Below are positions 1 to 8,781 of a DNA stretch of 64,000 nt, one piece after another (within the stretch, counting starts at the first letter, position 1; every line of letters starts with the position of its first letter). Source of the DNA: Gammaproteobacteria bacterium (GTDB taxonomy: Bacteria; Pseudomonadota; Gammaproteobacteria; JACKNK01); NCBI GenBank assembly GCA_024234895.1, contig JACKNJ010000002.1:253001-317000 (forward strand), in the 5' to 3' direction. Position numbers and translations under genes: made by a program. The notes under the pieces are model-generated. The model did no database searches. It was not told the origin of the DNA and saw only the letters and a program-made list of their open reading frames with translations.

Positions 1-208
1 CCAGCGCCGGCAGGAAGCCCTTGAGCATGTCGCCGAACAGGGTCAGCGCGGCCGCCTTCTTGCCGCCGACCCGCAGCACGTTGGTCGCGCCGGGGTTGTT
101 CGAGCCGACCGTGCGCGGGTCGGGCAGGCCCATGACGCGGCAGACGAGGATCGCCGAGGAGATGGAACCGAGCAGATAGGCAGCGGCAAGCAGCAGATAG
201 AAGGTCAC
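1..208 (-). CDS. plsY: Glycerol-3-phosphate acyltransferase PlsY, 5' part (runs off the left edge)
   Basis: The reverse strand from a GTG at 208 reads VTFYLLLAAAYLLGSISSAI and continues with a PDPRTVGSNNPGATNVLRVGGKKAAALTLFGD stretch. The Gly-Ser-Asn-Asn-Pro-Gly-Ala-Thr-Asn signature is the phosphate-binding motif of PlsY, the membrane enzyme that acylates glycerol-3-phosphate from acyl-phosphate in the first step of phospholipid synthesis. One transmembrane segment is visible; the rest lies outside the window. It diverges from folB, as plsY often does in gammaproteobacteria. No clear ribosome binding site supports the GTG, so the start is tentative. Confidence 0.9.
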   Translation of the reverse strand, partial: MTFYLLLAAAYLLGSISSAILVCRVMGLPDPRTVGSNNPGATNVLRVGGKKAAALTLFGDMLKGFLPAL

Positions 209-297
209 GAGGAGAACCGTCCCGGCAGGGGAATGCCCGGAGATTATGGGCGTAGTCGCGTCCTACGCGAAGGCCGCGCGCGTTATAGTCGCCGGCC

Positions 298-675
298 ATG
301 AGCACCGAGCAGTCCACGGCCCCCGACATCATCTTCGTGCGCGACCTGCGCATCGACACCGTGATCGGCATCTACGGTTGGGAGCGACAGGTCACACAGA
401 CCCTGGTCTTCGACCTGGAGATGGCCACCGACATCCGCGCCGCCGCCGCCAGTGATCGCATCGAGGACACCCTCAACTACAAGGCCGTCGCCAAGCGCGT
501 GATGGAATTCGTGCAGGCCAGCCGCTTCGAACTGGTCGAGTCTCTCGCCGAGCACGTCGCCCGACTGATCCTCGACGAATTCCAGGTGCCCTGGCTGCGC
601 CTGACCCTGAACAAGCAGGGCGCGTTGCGAGGCGCGCGCGACGTCGGCCTGATCATCGAGCGCCGCCGCGACTGA
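298..675 (+). CDS. folB: Dihydroneopterin aldolase FolB
   Basis: This 125-residue protein has the FolB fold: an N-terminal IIFVRDLRIDTVIGIYGWER segment carrying the substrate-anchoring Glu, and a C-terminal RLTLNKQGALRGARDVGLIIER with the catalytic Lys. It cleaves 7,8-dihydroneopterin to 6-hydroxymethyl-dihydropterin and glycolaldehyde in folate synthesis. The length is normal for the family. Its stop overlaps the folK start by one base (TGATG), so the two are translationally coupled and act in consecutive steps. Confidence 0.97.
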   Translation: MSTEQSTAPDIIFVRDLRIDTVIGIYGWERQVTQTLVFDLEMATDIRAAAASDRIEDTLNYKAVAKRVMEFVQASRFELVESLAEHVARLILDEFQVPWLRLTLNKQGALRGARDVGLIIERRRD

Positions 676-1178
676 TGCCGGAAGTCTTCGTCAGCATCGG
701 CAGCAATCTGGACCGCGAGTTGCACGTACGCGGCAGCGTGGCCGATCTGCGCGCCGCCTTCGGCGCGCTGCGCTGCTCCTCGGTTTATCAGACCCGCGCG
801 GTCGGTTTCGACGGTGACGACTTCTACAACCTCGTGGTCGCCTTCCATACCGATGCGACGCCACGCGATGTGTTGCAACGCCTGAAGGCCATCGAAGGCC
901 GACACGGCCGCCATCGCGGCGAGGCGCGCTACGCGCCGCGCACCCTGGACCTCGATCTGCTGCTTTACGGCGACCGGATCGTCGACGACGGCGACCTGCA
1001 ACTGCCCCGCGACGAGATCGACCGCTACGCCTTCGTGCTCTGCCCGCTGGCGGAACTCGCCCCGGCGCTGCGTTACCCGGGCCGCGACGAGCGCATCGGC
1101 GAACTCTGGGCGCGTTTCCCCAGCAACCGGGACGAACTCCATGTCATCGACTTCGAGCACCTGCCCTGTGACGGCTAA
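675..1178 (+). CDS. folK: 2-amino-4-hydroxy-6-hydroxymethyldihydropteridine pyrophosphokinase FolK
   Basis: The 167-residue product begins VFVSIGSNLDRELHVRGSV and carries the HPPK signature APRTLDLDLLLYGDRIV, whose aspartates bind the two magnesium ions. It transfers pyrophosphate from ATP to the pterin made by FolB, the step before dihydropteroate synthase. It starts inside the folB stop codon and its own 3' end overlaps the next open frame, indicating one transcript. Confidence 0.97.
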   Translation: MPEVFVSIGSNLDRELHVRGSVADLRAAFGALRCSSVYQTRAVGFDGDDFYNLVVAFHTDATPRDVLQRLKAIEGRHGRHRGEARYAPRTLDLDLLLYGDRIVDDGDLQLPRDEIDRYAFVLCPLAELAPALRYPGRDERIGELWARFPSNRDELHVIDFEHLPCDG

Positions 1179-1995
1179 ACGGGTCATCGCGCTGTTGTGC
1201 CTGAGCCTGGCCCTGCTGCCATGGACCGCCTCGGCCAACAGCGAGGTCGACGAATGGCAACGGCAATGGAACCACGTGCTCAGCCAGATGCAGGAAGAGG
1301 CCGAACTCGCCAGCGGACGCGCCAGCCAGTTGTTGAGCGAGTCCCAGCGCCTGCGCGACGTGGCGCGCGACCGCCTCGCCAACACTCCGGACGGGCAGCT
1401 GCACACCGCCGTCGCCGACTATGAGCGCGCGCAGTTGTCGTTCGACAAGGCGCGGCAGGCCATCGAACATGCCCAGCGTCTGCTGCGCGACCTGGAAGTC
1501 GAACTGCGCCACGCCAACCCCGGCAATCTCGGCATGCTCAACGGTGAGGTCCGCGGCGTGTTCGAGCAGGCCCGCCGCCAGCTGGAAAAATCCAACGACG
1601 CGATGCGCGCCGGTATCGGCGATTACAACGCCGGCCTGCGGCGTTTCGACGATGCCCCCGGTGAAGGCCCCGCAGGGCTCGCCGATTTCGTGCGCGCGCA
1701 AAGCCAGGAGAAGGCCTTCCAGGTCACGCGCATGATCGCGCACACCAAGAGCGCGCTGATCGATCTGCGCGATCAGCGCCGTTTCCTGAAGTCCGCCGAG
1801 TGCGAGCCCGACATCCGCCAGCGCTACCAGCAGGTGCTCGACAGCCTGACCAGCGCCCATCACGCCTATCTGGACGCCGACAGCGTCCCCGCCCAATCGG
1901 ACCTCAACATGGCCGCCGCCGACGCCGCGTTCGCGCAGGCGCGCGACGATGCCGAAGCCGCATTGACCCTCTTCGAGTCCTGTCTGCGCCGCTGA
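1141..1995 (+). CDS. Secreted coiled-coil-rich protein of unknown function
   Basis: The 284-residue frame has a signal peptide (hydrophobic VIALLCLSLALLPWTASA, likely cleaved after ASA near residue 32), so it is probably periplasmic. The mature part is almost wholly helical and charged, with heptad-like segments around residues 45-120 and 130-200, and a lone Cys pair (SAECEPD and LFESCLRR) near the C-terminus that could form a disulfide. I do not recognise a family. An ATG at 1141 is used here; an in-frame GTG at 1168 would give a shorter and more typical signal peptide. It overlaps the folK end by 38 bases and is probably cotranscribed with folBK, without an evident functional link. Confidence 0.75.
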   Translation: MSSTSSTCPVTAKRVIALLCLSLALLPWTASANSEVDEWQRQWNHVLSQMQEEAELASGRASQLLSESQRLRDVARDRLANTPDGQLHTAVADYERAQLSFDKARQAIEHAQRLLRDLEVELRHANPGNLGMLNGEVRGVFEQARRQLEKSNDAMRAGIGDYNAGLRRFDDAPGEGPAGLADFVRAQSQEKAFQVTRMIAHTKSALIDLRDQRRFLKSAECEPDIRQRYQQVLDSLTSAHHAYLDADSVPAQSDLNMAAADAAFAQARDDAEAALTLFESCLRR

Positions 1996-2082
1996 ATCCG
2001 CCCTTGCCGCGCGGCCATTCCTCGTCCCCCGGCGGAGGAACTCGGCTACAATCGCGAATCTTTCGCATTTGAACCTCGTCCG

Positions 2083-3147
2083 ATGTCTGCCACGCCCCCG
2101 CTGCTGAGTCTCGACCACATCGAATGCCGTTATGACGACACGGTCGTGGTTCGCGACCTGTCCTTCGCGCTCGATGCCGGACAGATCACCTGCCTGCTCG
2201 GCCCTTCCGGCTGCGGCAAGACCACGGTGCTGCGCGCGATCGCCGGCTTCGAACCCGTGCAGGCGGGCGAGATCCGCCTCAACGGCGAGGTCATCTCCCG
2301 ACCCGGCTACAGCCGCCCGCCGGAACATCGCGGCCTGGGCATGGTGTTCCAGGACTACGCGCTGTTCCCGCACCTGTCGGTCGCCGACAACATCGTGTTC
2401 GGGCTGCGCAGGCGTTCGCGCGCCGACAAGGCCGCCGCCGCCGGGCGCCTGCTGGAACTGGTCGGTCTGCACGACCTGGGCGCGCGCTTTCCGCACGAAC
2501 TCTCCGGCGGCCAGCAGCAGCGCGTCGCGCTGGCGCGCGCCCTGGCGCCGGAACCGCCGCTGATCCTGCTCGACGAGCCGTTCTCGAATCTCGACGTGGA
2601 CCTGCGCGAACGCCTGTCCCGCGAGGTCCGCGACATCCTCAAGGCCGCCGGCACCGCCGGCATCCTGGTCACCCACGACCAGCACGAGGCCTTCGCGATG
2701 GGCGAATGCATCGGCGTGATGGAACGGGGCCGGGTGTTGCAGTGCGCGAGTCCGCATCAGCTCTACCACGAGCCGGCCAGTCGCTTCGTCGCCGATTTCA
2801 TCGGCCAGGGCGTGTTCCTGAAAGGCCGCACACTCGATAGTGGCCGGATCGAGACCGAGATCGGGCGGATGCTGAGCACGCGACCGCTCGACGTACCCGC
2901 CGGCACATCCGTCGATGTCCTGCTGCGCCCGGACGATGTGGTCCCCGACGACCTCGGCAGCATGGAAGGCACGGTGATCGACCGCGCCTTCAAGGGCGCC
3001 GAGATCCTCTACACATTGGCGTTACCCAGCGGCACCCGCCTGCTCGCGTTGTTCCCCAGTCACCGCAACCACCAGCCCGGCGACACGGTGCGCATCCATC
3101 TCGACGCCGAACATGTGATCGCGTTCCCACGTCAGGGCGCCGACTGA
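2083..3147 (+). CDS. ABC transporter ATP-binding protein, FbpC/PotA-like, without adjacent partners
   Basis: The 354-residue protein has an N-terminal ABC ATPase domain: Walker A GPSGCGKTT (about residue 43), Q-loop in FQDYALF, signature LSGGQQQRVALARAL, Walker B LILLDEPFSNLD and the switch His in VTHDQHEAF. The C-terminal 110 residues resemble a TOBE substrate-sensing domain. This architecture is typical of iron(III), spermidine or molybdate importers of the CUT1/FbpC type. No permease or binding protein is adjacent, so the substrate is unknown. The 3' end overlaps the convergent peptidase gene by 16 bases. Confidence 0.9.
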   Translation: MSATPPLLSLDHIECRYDDTVVVRDLSFALDAGQITCLLGPSGCGKTTVLRAIAGFEPVQAGEIRLNGEVISRPGYSRPPEHRGLGMVFQDYALFPHLSVADNIVFGLRRRSRADKAAAAGRLLELVGLHDLGARFPHELSGGQQQRVALARALAPEPPLILLDEPFSNLDVDLRERLSREVRDILKAAGTAGILVTHDQHEAFAMGECIGVMERGRVLQCASPHQLYHEPASRFVADFIGQGVFLKGRTLDSGRIETEIGRMLSTRPLDVPAGTSVDVLLRPDDVVPDDLGSMEGTVIDRAFKGAEILYTLALPSGTRLLALFPSHRNHQPGDTVRIHLDAEHVIAFPRQGAD

Positions 3148-4202
3148 CCCCCGTCGGCGCAGCCGTCCCCACAAAGCGCCCGTAACGCCGCCTGCCGCTC
3201 CGCCGCCGGCAGGCCGCCGAGGCGCTCGACCTCGGCGTGGAAGGCCGCGAAATCCCCGCCGCGCGCGGCAAGCAGGGCCTGAAACGCCGGCACCCAGCCG
3301 TGGTAGGTATGCAGCACCGCGAGCAGCGCGTTGTTCAGACGTTCGCCGAACCAGCCATCGTGGCGACGATCCCAGCCTTCGGTGTCGCGCAGCGCCCGAT
3401 AACGCGCTCGCGCCGCATCCAGCGCATCCCGCTTGGCAACCCGTTTGGCGTCATCGCTCAGCGGGGAGGCATACACATCGGCCAGGGTCCGGCGGGTATC
3501 CGCGAGCAGCGCGCGCACCTGGCGAGACTGATCCCGCGAGGCCTGCCAAAGTGCGTAGGCCGCAGGCTCGCGTCCGGCCAGCCAGCGCCGCAGGCCCTCG
3601 GTCTCGACGGCGGTCGCGTACGACTCGTTGAAGCGACTGTCGTCGGGCACGTACACCCGCTGGTGCGCAAGCTCATGGAACACGATCGCGACCATGTCCG
3701 CCTCCGACCAGGCGAGCATGGTGTTGAGCAGCGGGTCGTCGAACCAGCCCAGGGTCGAATAGGCGTCGACCGGGCCGCTGAACACGTCGTCGCCGGCGGC
3801 GCGCAAGCGGGCGGCGTGCTGTTCGGCGCGGTCGCGGTTGAACCAGCCCCGATAGTCCAGGCAGCCGGCCACCGGAAAGCAGGAGCGCCGGGGTGTCAGC
3901 GACAGTTCCGGCGTGGCGACCACGTTCCAGACCACGTAGCCGCGACCGAGATCACTGAACTGGCGATAGGAACCGTTATCCGGCAGGCCGAGCTCGCGGC
4001 TGGCGAATTCGCGCGCGGCGAGCGCGACCCGCAGGCGTTCGCGGCGCGGCTCGGGCGTGGCGGGATCGTCGATCACGCGTGCGATCGGCTGGCGGGCGCC
4101 GAGCACCCACATCTGTCCGTTCACGGCCTGCGCGTAATAACCGAGCTGCGCGCAGCCGGCGAGTGTGAGCGCCAGGACGAGGGCAAGGATCACGCGGAAC
4201 AT
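3132..4202 (-). CDS. Predicted lipoprotein aminopeptidase with HExxH zinc motif (PF10023-like)
   Basis: Starting at the ATG at 4202 the product is MFRVILALVLALTLAGCAQL, a signal peptide with lipobox LAGC, so it should be a lipid-anchored envelope protein of 356 residues. The motif VAIVFHELAHQRVYVPDDSRFNESYATAVE contains HExxH plus a downstream NESYA Glu, the usual zinc-ligand arrangement of gluzincins. The overall sequence resembles the predicted aminopeptidase family PF10023. Upstream in-frame ATGs at 4262 and 4211 would bury the signal peptide and are less likely. It diverges from cca with only 64 bases between starts. Confidence 0.85.
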   Translation of the reverse strand: MFRVILALVLALTLAGCAQLGYYAQAVNGQMWVLGARQPIARVIDDPATPEPRRERLRVALAAREFASRELGLPDNGSYRQFSDLGRGYVVWNVVATPELSLTPRRSCFPVAGCLDYRGWFNRDRAEQHAARLRAAGDDVFSGPVDAYSTLGWFDDPLLNTMLAWSEADMVAIVFHELAHQRVYVPDDSRFNESYATAVETEGLRRWLAGREPAAYALWQASRDQSRQVRALLADTRRTLADVYASPLSDDAKRVAKRDALDAARARYRALRDTEGWDRRHDGWFGERLNNALLAVLHTYHGWVPAFQALLAARGGDFAAFHAEVERLGGLPAAERQAALRALCGDGCADGGQSAP

Positions 4203-4266
4203 GCCCGGCATGGTACGGCCTTGCGCTACGCTCTCAACACTTCCGTCATCCGGGTCTGACAACTCC

Positions 4267-5499
4267 GTGGAAACCTATCTGGTCGGCGGCGCCGTCCGCG
4301 ACGATCTGCTCGGCCTGCGACCCAAGGAGCGCGACTGGGTCGTGGTCGGCGCCAGTGTCGACGACATGCTCACCGCCGGCTTCAAGCAGGTCGGCAAGGA
4401 CTTCCCCGTGTTCCTGCACCCGGATACGCGCGAGGAATACGCGCTCGCCCGCACCGAGCGCAAATCCGGACACGGCTATCACGGCTTTCAGGTACATGCG
4501 TCGCCGGACGTGACGCTGGAAGAGGATCTGCTGCGCCGCGACCTGACCATCAACGCGATCGCCCGCGCCGCCGACGGCAGCCTGATCGACCCATACGGCG
4601 GACAGGCCGACCTCGAAGCGCGCGTGCTGCGCCACGTCTCGCCGGCGTTCCGCGAGGACCCGTTACGGGTGCTGCGCGTCGCGCGTTTCGCCGCAAGGCT
4701 GGCGCCGCAGGGATTCACGATCGCGGCGGAAACGCTGGCCCTGATGCGGGAATTGTCCGCTTCCGGTGAACTCGATCACCTGGTCGCCGAACGCGTCTGG
4801 AAGGAAACCGAACGGGCCCTGGCCGATGCCCGCCCACGCCGCTACATCGAAGTGCTGCGTGAGTGCGGCGCGCTTGCCGTGCTGTTCCCGGAGGTCGACG
4901 CCCTGTTCGGCGTCCCGCAGCGCGCCGATTACCACCCGGAGATCGACACCGGCCTGCACACGCTGATGGTGCTCGACCAGGCCACCCGGTTGTCGGCGGC
5001 GGTCGCGGTCCGCTTCGCCGCGCTGACCCACGATTTCGGCAAGGCGGATACGCCGATCGACGTACTGCCCAGCCATCACGGCCATGAGGCGCGCAGCGTG
5101 AGGCACATCGAGACCATGGCGCGGCGTCTGCGCGTGCCCAACGACATCCGCGACCTGGCCGTGCATGTCGCCCGCGAGCACGGCAACGTCCATCGCGCCT
5201 TCGAACTGCGCCCGGACACGGTCCTCAAGGTGCTGACGCGGCTGGATGCGTTCCGCCGCCCGGAACGCGTCGACGACATCCTGCTGGCCTGCGAGGCGGA
5301 CGCGCGTGGCCGGACCGGATTCGAGGATCGTGCGTATCCGCAGGCCGACTATCTGCGCGCCGCGCACGCGGCGGCGTTGGCGGTCAGTGCCCGCGATCTG
5401 GCCGCGGAAGGCATCTCCGGCAAGGACATCGGCGACGCCATGGCCCGGCGGCGCACGACCGCGATCGAGGCCGTCAGACGAGACTGGAAAGACCGCTAG
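4267..5499 (+). CDS. cca: Multifunctional CCA tRNA nucleotidyltransferase with HD domain
   Basis: From the GTG at 4267 the product (410 residues, close to E. coli Cca) begins VETYLVGGAVRDDLLGLRPKERDWVVVGA, the nucleotidyltransferase head with GGAVRD and the ERDWVVVG metal-site strand. The RRDLTINAIA and EDPLRVLRVARFAARL motifs bind nucleotide and tRNA. An HD phosphohydrolase domain follows (LTHDFGKADTP, SHHGHEARS), as in enterobacterial Cca with phosphatase and phosphodiesterase activity. It adds or repairs the 3' CCA of tRNAs. Longer reading upstream overlaps the divergent peptidase and is rejected. Confidence 0.96.
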   Translation: METYLVGGAVRDDLLGLRPKERDWVVVGASVDDMLTAGFKQVGKDFPVFLHPDTREEYALARTERKSGHGYHGFQVHASPDVTLEEDLLRRDLTINAIARAADGSLIDPYGGQADLEARVLRHVSPAFREDPLRVLRVARFAARLAPQGFTIAAETLALMRELSASGELDHLVAERVWKETERALADARPRRYIEVLRECGALAVLFPEVDALFGVPQRADYHPEIDTGLHTLMVLDQATRLSAAVAVRFAALTHDFGKADTPIDVLPSHHGHEARSVRHIETMARRLRVPNDIRDLAVHVAREHGNVHRAFELRPDTVLKVLTRLDAFRRPERVDDILLACEADARGRTGFEDRAYPQADYLRAAHAAALAVSARDLAAEGISGKDIGDAMARRRTTAIEAVRRDWKDR

Positions 5500-5505
5500 C
5501 GATCG

Positions 5506-6393
5506 CTACTCCGCAGCCAGTTCACGCTGGATGTCCATGCCCCGCACCACCAGCACGACCGCCTGCCGATATGGCACCGCGCCGGCCGCGCGGATCAGCG
5601 GGCGCGCCCTCGCCGACTCCACGAAGCTGACGATCCGGTCGAGCGCCTCGTCATGCTGGTGACTCGGTGCGCGCACCAGATACAGGGGCCGGAACAGGCG
5701 ATATTCACCGGACTTGAGGGTGTCCACGCTCGGCGGGACACCGGCCAGACTGAGCGGCTTGAGCGGGAGCGGCTGCGCCGACGCCATACTCATGACGGCG
5801 ACCGCCTGCGGGTCCGCGGCGACCGCGCCACCGATGTCGAATTCGTCCGCGACCAGCTCGGCGCCCGCGAATTCCACGTCGGTGCTGCCGAACAGCTGGT
5901 TCATCAGCACGTACTCGATACCGGCGAAGGAATCCTCGTGCGCGAGCAGCCGAATGGGGCCGTCCCCGCCGCCGAGCTGGCGCCAGTTCGTGACCTCCCC
6001 GAGCAGCAGGCGTTTCAGATCACCCACGCCGATGTTGCCGAGCGGGTTGTCGGGATGAACGACGACGACCAACGCGTCCCAGGCGACCGGATGCAGCTTG
6101 ACCTCGGTCTCCTCGGGCAAGCCCTCGATGCGATAGCGCCCGGAACCGCCGATGTCGGCCTGGCCCAGCAGAACCGTCCGAATGCCCTTGGTCGACGTCC
6201 TCGGTTCGATCTGCAACGCGATGTTCTCGGAACTCAGCAGGGGCGTGACCAATGGTCGGATGACCGCGTTCGCGGTATCGAGATCACCCACCCAGCGTAA
6301 CGCCACGGGTCCCCCGGGCGGCGCCTCCGCGAACGCGTTCAAGGCCAATGCAAACAGGCCGAGAACGGCCCCACCACGCTTCCAAATCCTCAT
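5506..6393 (-). CDS. PstS-like periplasmic substrate-binding protein
   Basis: The 295-residue protein has a signal peptide ending near AFAEA and a PBP-like domain. Typical features are the early ALRWVGDLDTANAVIRPLVTP segment, a QADIGGSGR stretch and the VVVVHPDNPLGNIGVGDLKRLLLGEVTNWRQLGGGDG motif, which is the hallmark of phosphate-type binding proteins. No pst permease is near, and such orphans in gammaproteobacteria may serve sensing or adhesion rather than import. It converges with cca, stop codons six bases apart, leaving no room for a separate terminator. Confidence 0.8.
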   Translation of the reverse strand: MRIWKRGGAVLGLFALALNAFAEAPPGGPVALRWVGDLDTANAVIRPLVTPLLSSENIALQIEPRTSTKGIRTVLLGQADIGGSGRYRIEGLPEETEVKLHPVAWDALVVVVHPDNPLGNIGVGDLKRLLLGEVTNWRQLGGGDGPIRLLAHEDSFAGIEYVLMNQLFGSTDVEFAGAELVADEFDIGGAVAADPQAVAVMSMASAQPLPLKPLSLAGVPPSVDTLKSGEYRLFRPLYLVRAPSHQHDEALDRIVSFVESARARPLIRAAGAVPYRQAVVLVVRGMDIQRELAAE

Positions 6394-6577
6394 CCGCGCG
6401 CTCCAGTGAATGACCCCGGGACGTTCTCCCGCGAACCCGGTGTCGACAATCCCGTTGAGCTACTCACGTCACATTCATTGACGTTCTTGCCGCGCCCTTC
6501 TATTAGTTGTCGTTCGCGCCACGGGAATCAAGACGCGACAGGGACTTAGGTGCACTTGAACATAATCCGGATGAGCA

Positions 6578-7522
6578 ATGAAAACCACTAGATCGTACGT
6601 TTTTCCGTTGATCTGCCTGATCGCCTCCGGCACCGCGCATGCCGTCGACCTCAAGAATCTGCCGTATCCGACCGGCACTCCCAGCGCGGAGGAGATCATC
6701 CGGCAGGTCTACTTCGTCAACCATTTCTACGCCTACCGGAACTTCAGCATCGTCCGCCGCGGGCAGAAAGAGATCACGGTGCTGCTCTCACGCGCCCCGG
6801 GCGACCGCCCGAAAACCGAGACGGTCGAACGCCATCTCAACAACGACTACGACGATGGCATCGTGCAGTCCCGCGATCTGGCGATCTTCCAGTCCGGCAA
6901 GCTGCGCGGCACCGGCATCCTGATCACCGACTACGTCGACGATGAGAAGAGCCAGTCCTACGCGATCTGGCTGCCCGCGCTGCGCAAGATCCGCCGCTTC
7001 GCGGAGCCCGCGCACGAAGATGCATGGGGCGGCACCGACTTCACCTTCGGCGATGTGGTGCTGCGCAAACCGAAGGACGAGACGCACGCCCTGCTGGAGA
7101 CGACAACCTTCACGGATTGCCTGGGGCGCATGGAACTGGGTGATCAGAACGTTTACTACCTCGACGCGGTTCCGGACGCCTCCTGCGGACCGAAAGGCCG
7201 CGAGGTCTACGTGGTGCGCAGCACGCCCAAACGGGCGAACTGGTGGTACGACTACCGCGACAGCTACGTCGACACCAAGAGCTTCGCGGACTATCGCACC
7301 CGCTATTTCAAGAACGGCGAGGAGATCAAGATCATCGACCGCGACTGGCGCGGCATGGGTCTGGACGACCCGCGCGCGCAGGCCTGGGGCTACTGGTACG
7401 GCAAGGTCTACAACACCGGTCATGAGACCTGGGCGATCATTCCGCCCAGCGTCGTCGAGTTCAATCAGGAGGTCGACGACGAGCTCTGGAGCGAGCGCAC
7501 GCTACGTCGCATCAAGCGTTGA
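6578..7522 (+). CDS. Outer membrane lipoprotein-sorting (LolA-like) protein
   Basis: The 314-residue product has a signal peptide (KTTRSYVFPLICLIASGTAHA) and resembles the LolA-like family PF17131 that is often encoded beside RND exporters. Supporting segments are YRNFSIVRRGQKEITVLLS, SYAIWLPALRKIRRFAEPAHEDAWGGTDFTFGDV and GHETWAIIPPSVVEFNQEVDDELWSERTLRRIKR. Here no exporter is adjacent. A GGATGA stretch precedes the ATG. A strong hairpin with a T-run follows directly, so the gene is probably monocistronic. Confidence 0.8.
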   Translation: MKTTRSYVFPLICLIASGTAHAVDLKNLPYPTGTPSAEEIIRQVYFVNHFYAYRNFSIVRRGQKEITVLLSRAPGDRPKTETVERHLNNDYDDGIVQSRDLAIFQSGKLRGTGILITDYVDDEKSQSYAIWLPALRKIRRFAEPAHEDAWGGTDFTFGDVVLRKPKDETHALLETTTFTDCLGRMELGDQNVYYLDAVPDASCGPKGREVYVVRSTPKRANWWYDYRDSYVDTKSFADYRTRYFKNGEEIKIIDRDWRGMGLDDPRAQAWGYWYGKVYNTGHETWAIIPPSVVEFNQEVDDELWSERTLRRIKR

Positions 7523-7541
7523 TTTGCACAAGCCGGACAGC

Positions 7542-7569
7542 AAAAGGGCCGCGATTCGCGGCCCTTTTT
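7542..7569. terminator. Rho-independent terminator, bidirectional
   Basis: A perfect hairpin GGGCCGCG-ATT-CGCGGCCC is flanked by AAAA on the left and TTTTT on the right. It lies between the convergent LolA-like gene (stop at 7522) and the small minus-strand gene (stop at 7588) and can end both transcripts. Confidence 0.9.
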
Positions 7570-7587
7570 CATTTCGACGGCTGATGC

Positions 7588-7776
7588 TCAATTGAAGAGG
7601 CGGTCAACTGCCGCCAGACCGGCGTCCACCGTCTGCCGCAATTCGCGGTCTTCCTCTTCGTGCTCGCAGTTGAGCGCTTCGTACATGGCCAGCGCCTTGA
7701 ACGCGTTGGCGATGGTCGCGACGTCTTCCTCGTTGAGCTGGGTGCCGGCTTTCAGGGTCATGTCAGCGGAATTCAT
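7588..7776 (-). CDS. Small acidic protein of unknown function
   Basis: The 62-residue product (MNSADMTLKAGTQLNEEDVATIANAFKALAMYEALNCEHEEEDRELRQTVDAGLAAVDRLFN) is predicted helical and acidic, without a signal peptide or known motif. It is supported as a real gene by a GAGGTG ribosome binding site five bases upstream of the ATG and by the terminator right after its stop. I do not recognise a family. Confidence 0.6.
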   Translation of the reverse strand: MNSADMTLKAGTQLNEEDVATIANAFKALAMYEALNCEHEEEDRELRQTVDAGLAAVDRLFN

Positions 7777-7881
7777 GGGTCACCTCGGTGCGATCTGGAG
7801 AAACAGGCCAAATATAAGTTGCCGCTTATGTTAATCAGCCAGGCCACCAGAACACTGATGTAAATCAGTATTCGCTAATAC

Positions 7882-8781
7882 TTAGTGCTTATTCGTCGAC
7901 GCATCGTGGACCGAGACGTCAACGAACAAGGCTTCCACGTCGACATGGTCGAATTCGTAGTGGCGATTGCAGAACTCGCAATCCGCCGCGATCCGGCCCT
8001 GCTCGGCCAGGATCGACTCCGCCTCGGCGCGACCCAGGCCGCGAATCGCCGCCGCGACACGCTCGCGACTGCACGAGCAGCGGAAGCTGACCGGTTCCGC
8101 GTCGAACAGCCGCACGTCTTCCTCATGAAACAGCCGGTGAATGATCTCACCGCCAGGCAGCGTCAGCAGTTCGGCATCGGTGATGGTCGCGGCCAGATGC
8201 TCGACCCGGCCCCAGGCATCGGCGTCCTCCACCTTGCCGGGCAGCCGTTGCAACAGCAGGCCCGCTGCCTGCCCGGCGTCCGCCGCCAGCCACAGCGCGG
8301 TATCGAGCTGTTCCGACTGCCGGAAATACGTTTCCAGCGCGGCGGCGAGGGTCGCGCCCTCCAGCGGCACGATGCCCTGATAACGCTCGCCGTCGCCGGA
8401 CGGCTCCAGGGTCATGACCAGTCGACCGACGCCATGCATGGTGGCGAGATCGCCTTCCGGAACCGCGCCGTGCCAGTGGGCGAGCCCGCGGAAAGTCCGC
8501 CGCGACGTGGCCTGCGCGACCAGCATGCCCAGGGGCCCGTCGCCCTGCGCCTGCAGGATCAGATTGCCATCGAACTTGATCGTCGCGGACAGCAGCACGG
8601 AGGCCGCGACCGCTCGCCCAAGCTGCGCGCGGACCGGCGCCGGGTAGTCATGCCCGGCGTGCAGAGCCCGCCAGCTCGCACCGAGTCGCACCAGTTCGCC
8701 GCGAATCCCCAGGCGCTCGAACAGGAAGCGGTGCAGCGTGTCGTTGGCGTCCGTCCCGTGGCCGGCCTTGGGCTCAGCCAT
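7882..8781 (-). CDS. hslO: Redox-regulated chaperone Hsp33
   Basis: The 299-residue protein matches Hsp33 in length and sequence: AASVLLSATIKFDGNLILQAQGDGPLGMLVAQ in the N-domain, VEHLAATITDAELL in the linker, and the C-terminal zinc switch FRCSCSRERV with CEFCNRHYEF (CxC plus CxxC). Under oxidative stress the four cysteines release zinc and form disulfides, turning on holdase activity in the cytoplasm. Its start overlaps the gatB stop by eight bases, so the two are cotranscribed. Confidence 0.97.
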   Translation of the reverse strand: MAEPKAGHGTDANDTLHRFLFERLGIRGELVRLGASWRALHAGHDYPAPVRAQLGRAVAASVLLSATIKFDGNLILQAQGDGPLGMLVAQATSRRTFRGLAHWHGAVPEGDLATMHGVGRLVMTLEPSGDGERYQGIVPLEGATLAAALETYFRQSEQLDTALWLAADAGQAAGLLLQRLPGKVEDADAWGRVEHLAATITDAELLTLPGGEIIHRLFHEEDVRLFDAEPVSFRCSCSRERVAAAIRGLGRAEAESILAEQGRIAADCEFCNRHYEFDHVDVEALFVDVSVHDASTNKH